Below, piece by piece: positions 1 to 6,891 of a DNA stretch of 17,881 nucleotides. Both the position numbers and the translations under genes were made by a program. The stretch lies in NCBI GenBank assembly GCA_041165405.1, contig JBEANL010000016.1:1-17881 (forward strand). Direction: 5' to 3'. Below the pieces are notes generated by a model. It worked only from the letters and a program-made list of their open reading frames with translations, ran no database searches and had not been told where the DNA came from. The stretch comes from Methylopumilus sp009926035. Its GTDB lineage: Bacteria > Pseudomonadota > Gammaproteobacteria > Burkholderiales > Methylophilaceae. How positions within the stretch are numbered: position 1 is the stretch's first letter; the number at the start of each line of letters is the position of its first letter.

Positions 1-2
1 TG

Positions 3-50
3 GATAAAATAGCAGAAAAAAAAAGACCCTTAGAGTTTTCTAAAAATTAA
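3..50 (+). CDS. Possible C-terminal tail of a gene cut by the left edge
   Basis: One plus-strand frame is open from the left edge to a TAA at 48-50 and encodes DKIAEKKRPLEFSKN; another frame has an in-frame stop within the first few codons. The tail is lysine-rich and too short to identify. Its stop is interlocked with the lpxH stop: both TAA codons lie in the palindrome TTAA at 47-50. The ispB/unknown-gene junction at 10299-10302 has the same arrangement, which slightly raises the chance that this is a real convergent gene. It could equally be a chance open frame. Confidence 0.3.
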   Translation, partial: DKIAEKKRPLEFSKN

Positions 51-766
51 ACTCTGCATGTCTCGATGCCATGAGCACTCAGAATCAAATAACTTCCCTG
101 TTCATACCAATCACCTAAAACAATACGTTGTATTTGATGGCCGTCAAGATTAATTGAATGCTGATTTGGTCTATGTGTGTGCCCATGAATTAAAAAATCC
201 GGATAGTTAAATTGGATGAGAGTTCGATTTACTTCATCAAGATTTACATCCATTATTTTTACAGATTTCTTTTTTTTATTTAATTCGCTTTCTTTTCTAA
301 ATTCATTTGCAATAGAGACTCGTTCAGCAAGAGATTTTTTTAGAAATTCATTTTTCCATGATTCACTTCTAATTTTATCTCTAAAGGATTGATATTCAAT
401 ATCATCTGTGCAGAGCGTATCTCCATGACATAGGAGTACTTTCTTTCCGTAAATTTCGACAAGTATCGGATCATTTAATAAAACAGCACCTGTCTTTTTT
501 TCGAAGGCTGACCCTATGAGAAAATCTCTGTTGCCATGCATTAAAAAAACTTGAATATGTTGATTTGTTACTTTTTTGAGAGCTTTAATTACATTTTCGT
601 GTTGCCTTGAATCATCGCCTATCCAATACTCAAAAAGATCACCAAGTATGTAAAGCGCATCGACTTCATTGGTAAGCTTACTTAAAAAGCTCACAAAAGC
701 ATCAATGATTCTTGGGCGGCTTTCGCACAAGTGAATATCTGATAAAAATATGGTTTGATTAGACAA
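47..766 (-). CDS. lpxH: UDP-2,3-diacylglucosamine diphosphatase LpxH
   Basis: Peripheral inner-membrane calcineurin-like phosphoesterase of lipid A synthesis. It hydrolyses UDP-2,3-diacylglucosamine to lipid X and UMP. The 239 residues match the family length. The metal-site motifs appear in order: SDIHL (D10, H12), LGDLFEYW (D43), HGNRD (N79), CHGD (H114) and HGHTHRP (H194, H196, H198). The first codon is TTG at 766; no ATG lies between the upstream in-frame stop and the first metal motif. No Shine-Dalgarno is visible, and the TTG follows the ppiB stop after only 2 nt, so translational coupling is likely. It is the last gene of the five-gene envelope operon. In E. coli lpxH also sits beside ppiB and cysS, so the neighbourhood is partly ancestral. 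Confidence 0.96.
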   Translation of the reverse strand: MSNQTIFLSDIHLCESRPRIIDAFVSFLSKLTNEVDALYILGDLFEYWIGDDSRQHENVIKALKKVTNQHIQVFLMHGNRDFLIGSAFEKKTGAVLLNDPILVEIYGKKVLLCHGDTLCTDDIEYQSFRDKIRSESWKNEFLKKSLAERVSIANEFRKESELNKKKKSVKIMDVNLDEVNRTLIQFNYPDFLIHGHTHRPNQHSINLDGHQIQRIVLGDWYEQGSYLILSAHGIETCRV

Positions 767-768
767 TA

Positions 769-1254
769 TTAATCAATAGTAACATTGAGAATTGTCACAG
801 CTTCACGAGGGACATCTTGATGGCCGGCTGAGTTGCCTGTTGCAACTTTTTGAATTTTATCTACAACATCAGTCCCTTCGGTAACTTTCCCAAAAACACA
901 ATATCCCCAACCGTCTTGTCCTGGGTAATTTAAGAAATCATTATTATTTACATTAATGAAGAATTGACTTGTGGCTGAATCAGGAATGGAAGTTCTTGCC
1001 ATGGCAATAGTATATTTATTATTCTTAAGACCATTATTAGCTTCATTTTTTATGGGATTTTCAGTGGATTTTTGTTTCATTGAGGCGTCAAACCCACCTC
1101 CTTGAATCATGAAGCCATCAATTACTCTATGGAAAATTGTGCCATTGTAATAACCACTTTTCGCGTAACTTAAGAAGTTTTCGACAGTAATGGGAGCTTT
1201 GTCAGCATCAAGTTCTAAAACAATATTACCTAAACTGGTTGAGAGTGTAATCAC
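769..1254 (-). CDS. ppiB: Cytoplasmic cyclophilin-type peptidyl-prolyl isomerase (PpiB type)
   Basis: Cyclophilin that catalyses cis-trans isomerisation of X-Pro bonds. The 161 residues form a single cyclophilin domain with no signal peptide, so it should act in the cytoplasm. Active-site motifs are FHRVIDGFMIQGGGF (catalytic R43, F48, Q51) and SATSQFFIN (93-101), followed by GYCVFGKV. The start is GTG at 1254, with AAAGGA about 7 nt upstream; the domain begins at once (ITLSTSLGNIVLEL), so nothing is missing. It lies 21 nt after the ppiA stop and 2 nt before lpxH. It is closely similar to the preceding gene throughout the domain, which suggests a tandem duplication, one copy being exported and one not. 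Confidence 0.95.
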   Translation of the reverse strand: MITLSTSLGNIVLELDADKAPITVENFLSYAKSGYYNGTIFHRVIDGFMIQGGGFDASMKQKSTENPIKNEANNGLKNNKYTIAMARTSIPDSATSQFFINVNNNDFLNYPGQDGWGYCVFGKVTEGTDVVDKIQKVATGNSAGHQDVPREAVTILNVTID

Positions 1255-1275
1255 TTAGATTCCTTTATTAAAATA

Positions 1276-1848
1276 TTAATTGATATGTTTTGCATTAATG
1301 ATTATGACAGGCCTAATAGGTACATCCGAAAAGCCTCTTGAGTTAGCTGTAGGTAATTGGCCAATTTTATAAACTATATTCATACCTTCGATGATTTTTC
1401 CAAAAACACAATAACCTATAGCGCTGGGTTCAGGGCCCGTGTAGTTTAAAAAATTATTATCGATAAGATTAATAAAAAATTGAGCCGTTGCAGAGTTGGG
1501 GTCATTTGTTCTCGCCATTGCAACAGTTCCCGCGCTATTTACCAATCCATTATTTGATTCATTAGCAATCGGAGGCTGGGTTTTTTTTTCTGACATGTCT
1601 CTTGTAAATCCACCACCTTGAATCATAAAGTTACTAATGACTCTATGAAACACAGTTTCTTTATAAAAACCGTTATCGACATAGTATAAAAAATTACTGA
1701 CTGTTTTTGGCGCCTTATCAGGGTAAAGTTCAATTTTAAAGTTACCCTGATTGGTTTCAAATTCAACAATTGGATTAGCCGCATAAGATAGAGGTAAAAA
1801 GAAGAAAAAAATAAAAAATAACTTAATTAAATTAAGCGCCGCCTTCAT
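1276..1848 (-). CDS. ppiA: Periplasmic cyclophilin-type peptidyl-prolyl isomerase (PpiA type)
   Basis: Cyclophilin with an N-terminal Sec signal peptide: K2, hydrophobic stretch about 5-20 (rich in Phe and Leu), and probable cleavage after SYA at residue 23. The mature enzyme should assist protein folding in the periplasm. Domain motifs are FHRVISNFMIQGGGF (R69, Q77), SATAQFFIN (119-127) and GYCVFGKI. The 190 residues are normal for an exported cyclophilin. The ATG at 1848 has GGAG about 8 nt upstream and lies inside the end of the transpeptidase gene, with a 17-bp overlap. The gene name follows the usual exported/cytoplasmic convention; the two adjacent paralogues are more like each other than the names imply. 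Confidence 0.93.
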   Translation of the reverse strand: MKAALNLIKLFFIFFFFLPLSYAANPIVEFETNQGNFKIELYPDKAPKTVSNFLYYVDNGFYKETVFHRVISNFMIQGGGFTRDMSEKKTQPPIANESNNGLVNSAGTVAMARTNDPNSATAQFFINLIDNNFLNYTGPEPSAIGYCVFGKIIEGMNIVYKIGQLPTANSRGFSDVPIRPVIIINAKHIN

Positions 1849-3082
1849 ACATTATTCTCCATTCATTATTTTCATTGATCCAATACTGTCTTTTATTCAT
1901 TTTATTTATAATTTTAGGACTTTTATAATCTTGTATAAAATCTACTAAAACTATTTCATCTTCTGTATTTGGGTAATCAAAGAATGAAATTTCGGATAGC
2001 TCGATAGAAACCTTAGCTTTTTGAGACTGAATCAACTTTTTTCTCTCTGCCCATGTATCGAAGTTATCTTTCTCACTGAAAAAATTTTTTGAATAAAACT
2101 TAAGGTAATTGTCAGTATCTTGGTCTTCCCAATTTTTTCTCCAAGTCTCTATAGTATTAACAAGGGAAAGTTTTTTTTCAGTCAAATTTTTATTGGCAGA
2201 TTCTAAATCTTTTAGCGAACGAAAAGAAATGATAACTGGGATTTTATTAGTATCTAAAAAAGAAGATAGCTTCATTAAATCAGGATTGCTTAACACAATA
2301 CATCCATCGCTTGCTAGCGGGGGTCTGTTGTAGGTTGTTTTGGGTGTCCCGTGAAGCCATATGCCTGAGCCATTTCGTTTATTTTTTCTATCAATCTCAT
2401 TTGGGTAACTTAAAGGATAGGCTGCATCCCCATAAAAATCTGATAACGACTCTTTGATTTTTTTACCTGTAAAGTAGACGCCTATCGGTGTTTTCTTGTC
2501 GCCTTCATATTGTTTACCAAATCCATTCTTACCTATAGATACATAATAATCATCTTTATAAGTAAGTTTTCCATTAATATTTTCGTATAAATAAAGTCGA
2601 GAATTCACTGCATCAACATAAAAAAGATATTTATCCTTTTCATTTAGTTGAGCAAAAATTTTAGGTTCGTTTTGAAGGTTAAGACTATTAAGATATCTTT
2701 CAATTCTTACTTTTGCTTCATTTTTAAAATTTTCAATCTCTTCTTTTTTTTCACTTTTATGTTCATCCCCAATACCACTAATTTGCTTTGCATGTGCTAA
2801 AAGTAAATCGCCTTGAATAAGGTAGGCTAATTTAAAATTAGGTGTTTGTTTGATAAGGGTATCTATCGTTTCGAGTGCTATATCTAATCTTCCTTCAGAA
2901 ATTTCTACTAAAGATTTAACAAGCATTTTCTCAGGCGATTCATATCTTAATTCAGCAGTATTGAAATTTTTGCTTGATAGAAATACCTCTTCACTTAAAG
3001 ATTGAGGAATATTAAAAAAAAGCGCAAGAATTAAAAAAAAGAAGAATTCTTTTTTTGGGGGATAGTTGATGAAGGTTTTCAT
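1832..3082 (-). CDS. Csd6-like L,D-transpeptidase/L,D-carboxypeptidase (YkuD plus NTF2-like domain)
   Basis: Exported murein-modifying enzyme. Order of parts: signal peptide or anchor (about 12-31, Phe/Leu-rich); helical TPR-like segment (about 50-135, including EGRLDIALETIDTLIKQ); YkuD catalytic domain (about 152-287) with HGTP (H245) and SDGC (259-262), C262 being the expected nucleophile; then a C-terminal NTF2-like domain (about 308-412). YkuD plus NTF2-like is the layout of Helicobacter Csd6 and Campylobacter Pgp2, which trim tetrapeptide stems and control cell shape, so L,D-carboxypeptidase activity is as likely as transpeptidation. Start: ATG at 3082. A TTG immediately before it (3085), directly after the TPR-gene stop, is an alternative. 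Residue numbers count from that TTG. The C-terminal domain is homologous to that of the upstream TPR protein. Confidence 0.88.
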   Translation of the reverse strand: MKTFINYPPKKEFFFFLILALFFNIPQSLSEEVFLSSKNFNTAELRYESPEKMLVKSLVEISEGRLDIALETIDTLIKQTPNFKLAYLIQGDLLLAHAKQISGIGDEHKSEKKEEIENFKNEAKVRIERYLNSLNLQNEPKIFAQLNEKDKYLFYVDAVNSRLYLYENINGKLTYKDDYYVSIGKNGFGKQYEGDKKTPIGVYFTGKKIKESLSDFYGDAAYPLSYPNEIDRKNKRNGSGIWLHGTPKTTYNRPPLASDGCIVLSNPDLMKLSSFLDTNKIPVIISFRSLKDLESANKNLTEKKLSLVNTIETWRKNWEDQDTDNYLKFYSKNFFSEKDNFDTWAERKKLIQSQKAKVSIELSEISFFDYPNTEDEIVLVDFIQDYKSPKIINKMNKRQYWINENNEWRIMYEGGA

Positions 3083-3085
3083 CAA

Positions 3086-4174
3086 TTACTGTTTACCAGA
3101 ATACTCTTGCTCAATAAGCCATGCAGAACCATCTTTTCTTAAGATGAGAGTTTTGCTTGAGATTTGACTTAATTTATTCGATGTATATTTCTGCCTAAAA
3201 GTCACTTGAGCAAAACTATCGCCCTTTCTTGATATTTTTGCTTCAGATACTTCCACGGTAATTATATCTTTACCTAAAATTCTATTTTTTCTTGATTCTT
3301 GCCAATCAGAGAAGCTTTCGCCGTTAGGCGTTTTGAAGTTAGGAGAATATTTAGTTAAATAGCCATTAATATTTTTTGATGACCAAGCTTCAGCCCAATC
3401 AGTAATGAAGTTATTAATTTCCAATTCACCAATACTAGAAACATTATTTTTAACCGCAGGAGCCTCTTGAGGTAAATTCTTTGGCGGTTGAGTATTTGGA
3501 GTTACTGAATTAGGTGATGAGGAAGTATTTGCTGGTGTCACTTGAGCTATTACAGGCTTTTTATTTACATCATTATTACTGGCTATTTGAGTTGGCGTTG
3601 AAATAGGGGTAGCTGGCGGTTTAATATCATTTGCATTAAAGAGTTTTTTAATAAGAGATAATTTTGTTTTAGCTTGTACATTTGTTTTGTCAATTTCCAA
3701 AGCTTTGTTGTAAGCGACTGTTGCACGTTTCGTATAAAGATCACCTAAGTTAACATGCGCGGTTGCATAGCTAGGATGAGTTTTTATAGCTGATTCAAGT
3801 GCCTTTTGTGCTTTATCATAGTCACCTAATTCAGCGTAAAGTACCGCTAAGTTATTAAATGGTTCAGGCAAACTTGGATGTTTTTCGGTGAGATAAGTAA
3901 ATGCTTGTATAGCTTCGTTATATTTTCCAAGCTCAGCATTTACAACTCCTTTAATAAAAATGACCTGAGGGTCATTCGGGTTTGTTTTAAGATATTGATC
4001 GATTTGTTGAGCCGCTTTTTCTTTTTCGCCCTTTTCAATCAATTGCATGATTGATTTAAAATCATCAGCCGCATAAATTTCATTTACGATAAAAAATGTA
4101 GATAGAGATAAAAGGATAAACAGTAAAAAACCTTTTAAATTCCTAATATTAGAACATTCGTTTTTTTGAGGCAT
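3086..4174 (-). CDS. Exported TPR protein with C-terminal NTF2-like (Csd6-type) domain
   Basis: Periplasmic or membrane-anchored protein of 362 residues; enzymatic activity is not apparent. An N-terminal hydrophobic segment (about 15-35, ending IYA) is a signal peptide or anchor. Tetratricopeptide repeats follow at about 38-170 (for example AELGKYNEAIQAF, AELGDYDKAQKALESAI, YNKALEID). Then comes a low-complexity linker rich in Pro, Thr, Asn and Ser (about 183-245), typical of a periplasmic spacer. The last 110 residues form an NTF2-like domain with W260/W264, YLTKYSPNF and SDWQESRK, matching the same landmarks in the next gene. First gene of the operon; its TAA directly abuts the transpeptidase start. 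I infer it is a scaffold or partner of that murein enzyme. Confidence 0.85.
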   Translation of the reverse strand: MPQKNECSNIRNLKGFLLFILLSLSTFFIVNEIYAADDFKSIMQLIEKGEKEKAAQQIDQYLKTNPNDPQVIFIKGVVNAELGKYNEAIQAFTYLTEKHPSLPEPFNNLAVLYAELGDYDKAQKALESAIKTHPSYATAHVNLGDLYTKRATVAYNKALEIDKTNVQAKTKLSLIKKLFNANDIKPPATPISTPTQIASNNDVNKKPVIAQVTPANTSSSPNSVTPNTQPPKNLPQEAPAVKNNVSSIGELEINNFITDWAEAWSSKNINGYLTKYSPNFKTPNGESFSDWQESRKNRILGKDIITVEVSEAKISRKGDSFAQVTFRQKYTSNKLSQISSKTLILRKDGSAWLIEQEYSGKQ

Positions 4175-4204
4175 GGTATCATTTACCCTAATAAATTTAG
4201 CATA

Positions 4205-4213
4205 ATTCTACCA
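4205..4213 (-). promoter_or_regulatory. Probable promoter of the TPR-to-lpxH operon (extended -10)
   Basis: Read on the minus strand, TGG-TAGAAT forms an extended -10 element differing from TATAAT at one position. It would start transcription near 4198, about 24 nt before the ATG at 4174. No good -35 hexamer is visible at 16-18 nt. The position is right for the five-gene minus-strand operon, but short AT-rich matches arise easily by chance. Confidence 0.4.
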
Positions 4214-4234
4214 AATAGCACCCTTATCATCTAT

Positions 4235-4300
4235 ATGTTATTTATGAGCAAGCCCTTCACTATCTCCTTGTTTTTCTTAGTCTTACAGGCTTATTTGTAA
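4235..4300 (+). CDS. Possible upstream ORF or leader peptide overlapping the cysS start
   Basis: An ATG at 4235 and a second in-frame ATG at 4244 open a small hydrophobic ORF. From 4244 it encodes MSKPFTISLFFLVLQAYL and stops with TAA at 4298-4300. That stop shares its last A with the cysS ATG (TAATG), the classic arrangement for translational coupling. The peptide has no Cys codon, so it is not a cysteine attenuator. Neither ATG has a clear Shine-Dalgarno. It could be a coupling leader, a tiny membrane peptide or chance. Confidence 0.3.
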   Translation: MLFMSKPFTISLFFLVLQAYL

Positions 4301-5658
4301 TGATTAAAATCTATAACACCCTTTCAAAAAATAAAGAGACTTTTAAGCCTATCCAAAAAGGGCAAGTAAACATGTACGTTTGTGGCATGACTGTGTATGA
4401 CTTATGCCATATTGGACATGCACGGGTGATGGTTATTTTTGACGTGGTAAGCCGTTGGTTTAATATTTCAGGATACACCGTTAATTACATCAGAAACATT
4501 ACTGATATAGATGACAAGATTATCAATCGGTCCATTCAAAATAATGAGACTATACAAAACCTTACTGAAAGATATATAGATGAGATGAACGCCGATGCAA
4601 GAGCACTTGGTGTTATAAATCCTTCTAGAGAGCCAAAAGCAACTGAACATATTCAAGATATGGTGTCTATGATCCAAACATTAATTGAAAAGCAACATGC
4701 TTACCTTGCTAAAAGTGGAGATATTTTTTATTCAGTAAGATCTTTCAATAACTATGGGAAGTTATCAGGTAAATCAATCGAAGATTTACGAGCAGGCGAG
4801 AGGGTTGATATTGATCAAAATAAGCATGATGAATTAGATTTCGTTTTATGGAAGTCTGCTAAACCTAATGAGCCAAGCTGGGATTCGCCTTGGGGTAAAG
4901 GAAGACCGGGCTGGCATATCGAATGTTCGGCTATGAGCTCTCATTATCTTGGACATCATTTTGATATTCACGGAGGCGGACAAGACCTTCAATTTCCTCA
5001 TCATGAAAATGAAATAGCTCAATCTGAAGCCGCTCACGATTGCAAGATGGCTAATTATTGGATGCATAACGGTTTTGTAAGGGTTGATGATGAAAAAATG
5101 TCTAAGTCCTTAGGAAATTTTTTCACGATACGGACGGTGCTTGAAAAATTTGATCCAGAGGTGGTTAGATTTTTTATTTTAAGAGCTCATTATCGAAGCC
5201 CTTTAAATTATTCAGACGCTCACCTTGATGATGCAAAATTAGCACTACAAAGATTATATCTAAGTTTAAGAGGGTTTAACATCGAACATGCTGAGGTGGA
5301 GTGGAGTGATCCATTAGCAAATAAATTCAAAGAAGCTATGGATGATGATTTTAATACCCCAGAAGCCATTTCCGTTTTATTCGAATTAGCGAATGAAATT
5401 AATAAAAATAAATCTGCGCCACTTGCTCGATTACTTAAAAGTCTTGCAAAGACGATTGGCCTTCTAGAAAGGGATCCAGAAACCTTTCTAAAAGGTGATA
5501 TAAAAACCTTCCTTGATATTGATGAGTTAATTTCTCAAAGACATAAAGCGAAAGCCGATAAAAATTTTAAAGAAGCAGATCGCATTAGATCTTTATTGCT
5601 TGAAAATGGCGTTGTGTTAGAAGATACGCCCCAGGGGACTATTTGGAGAAAACAATAA
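4300..5658 (+). CDS. cysS: Cysteinyl-tRNA synthetase
   Basis: Class I aminoacyl-tRNA synthetase that charges tRNA-Cys with cysteine in the cytoplasm. The 452 residues are typical. Signature residues are present: HIGH (37-40), KMSKS (266-270) and the zinc ligands C28, C209, H234 and E238 (in CGMTVYD, GWHIECSAM and FPHHENE). The C-terminal DALR and anticodon-binding region follows (about 338-452), ending GVVLEDTPQGTIWRKQ. The ATG at 4300 has only a weak AGG about 10 nt upstream and overlaps the stop of a small upstream ORF. First gene of a plus-strand run, followed after 3 nt by argJ. It is divergent from the envelope operon. Confidence 0.98.
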   Translation: MIKIYNTLSKNKETFKPIQKGQVNMYVCGMTVYDLCHIGHARVMVIFDVVSRWFNISGYTVNYIRNITDIDDKIINRSIQNNETIQNLTERYIDEMNADARALGVINPSREPKATEHIQDMVSMIQTLIEKQHAYLAKSGDIFYSVRSFNNYGKLSGKSIEDLRAGERVDIDQNKHDELDFVLWKSAKPNEPSWDSPWGKGRPGWHIECSAMSSHYLGHHFDIHGGGQDLQFPHHENEIAQSEAAHDCKMANYWMHNGFVRVDDEKMSKSLGNFFTIRTVLEKFDPEVVRFFILRAHYRSPLNYSDAHLDDAKLALQRLYLSLRGFNIEHAEVEWSDPLANKFKEAMDDDFNTPEAISVLFELANEINKNKSAPLARLLKSLAKTIGLLERDPETFLKGDIKTFLDIDELISQRHKAKADKNFKEADRIRSLLLENGVVLEDTPQGTIWRKQ

Positions 5659-5661
5659 GTT

Positions 5662-6888
5662 ATGCCAGTTAATCTTAAAGCACTTACCATCGATTCTATT
5701 TTTCCAATTAAAGGCATATCACTTGGCATTACTAAAGCGCATATAAAAAAACCTAACCGCAAGGATTTATTATTAGTCACTATTGCCGAAGGTTCAAAAG
5801 TTTCTGGCGTATTTACGCAAAATGCGTTTTGTGCAGCACCCGTACTTCTCTGTAAAAAACATTTAAAAAATACATCTGGCATTCGTGCGCTCATTGTGAA
5901 TACGGGCTGTGCAAATGCTGGCACGGGTGAAGACGGCATATTAAAGGCTAAAGAAACCTGTGAGACTGTCAGCGAACTTCTGTCGATTAAACCGGAACAA
6001 GTTTTACCATTCTCTACAGGCGTTATTTTAGAAAGTCTACCCGTTGATAAAATCAAAAACGGATTGCCTGACACAATAAAAAATTTAGATCCATCTCATT
6101 GGATAGATGCAGCAGAAGCGATTATGACTACAGATATTGCACCAAAAGCTGCATCGAGAAAAATAAAGATTCAAGATAAAGAAGTTTTTATTTCGGGTAT
6201 AAGTAAAGGCTCTGGCATGATTCATCCAAATATGGCTACTATGCTTTCCTTTATTGCCACTGATGCTTCTATCAATCAAATCTTGCTTGATAAACTTCTT
6301 AAAGAAGTAACAGAGGAATCATTCAATTGTATTACTGTTGATGGAGATACATCCACTAATGATTCATTTATTCTGATTGCTACAGGAAAAGCGGAACATG
6401 ATGAAATTAATCAAGAAAATAAAAGCTACGAAGTTCTTAGAGATGCTATTCGTGAAGTTGCAATTGAATTAGCACAGGCTATCGTAAGAGATGGTGAAGG
6501 CGCTACGAAATTTATAACTATTCAAGTGGAAACAGGGCTTGATAATGCTGAATGCAGAAAAGTAGGATTTGCGATAGCGCACTCGCCTCTCATCAAGACA
6601 GCTTTCTTTGCATCTGATCCAAATCTTGGGAGAATATTAGCTGCTATTGGTTATGCGGGTATCGAATCGCTTGATATCACAAAAATACAATTATTCTTAG
6701 GAAATGTCTTGGTAGCAGAAAAAGGTGGCCGGGCAATTTCTTACACTGAGACACAAGGTCAGGAAGTCATGAAGCATCCTGAAATTAGCATGCGAATACT
6801 TCTTAATCGAGGCCATGCAAACGCAACAATATGGACATGTGATTTTTCATATGACTATGTAAAAATCAATGCTGACTATCGAACTTAA
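5662..6888 (+). CDS. argJ: Glutamate N-acetyltransferase / amino-acid N-acetyltransferase ArgJ
   Basis: Ornithine acetyltransferase of the cyclic arginine pathway. It moves the acetyl group from N-acetylornithine to glutamate; bifunctional forms also use acetyl-CoA. The precursor cleaves itself into two chains at the conserved ATML motif, seen here as A192-T193-M194-L195, with T193 as the new N-terminal nucleophile. The oxyanion-hole motif FSTGVI (117-122, T119/G120), the upstream KGSGMIHPN, and the C-terminal ending (ANATIWTCDFSYDYVKINADYRT) are all intact. The 408 residues are normal. The ATG at 5662 lies 3 nt after the cysS stop without a strong Shine-Dalgarno, so coupling is likely. Whether this copy is bifunctional cannot be read from sequence alone. 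Confidence 0.97.
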   Translation: MPVNLKALTIDSIFPIKGISLGITKAHIKKPNRKDLLLVTIAEGSKVSGVFTQNAFCAAPVLLCKKHLKNTSGIRALIVNTGCANAGTGEDGILKAKETCETVSELLSIKPEQVLPFSTGVILESLPVDKIKNGLPDTIKNLDPSHWIDAAEAIMTTDIAPKAASRKIKIQDKEVFISGISKGSGMIHPNMATMLSFIATDASINQILLDKLLKEVTEESFNCITVDGDTSTNDSFILIATGKAEHDEINQENKSYEVLRDAIREVAIELAQAIVRDGEGATKFITIQVETGLDNAECRKVGFAIAHSPLIKTAFFASDPNLGRILAAIGYAGIESLDITKIQLFLGNVLVAEKGGRAISYTETQGQEVMKHPEISMRILLNRGHANATIWTCDFSYDYVKINADYRT

Positions 6889-6891
6889 ATT

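Noticed and set aside
2109..2333. 74-residue plus-strand frame inside the Csd6-like gene
   Set aside because: Covers the catalytic YkuD domain on the opposite strand; the real protein there is clearly the minus-strand one.
5535..6074. 179-residue open frame on the minus strand opposite cysS/argJ
   Set aside because: It lies fully antisense to two well-recognised genes, shows no family resemblance, and its composition is that expected of a frame opposite coding DNA.
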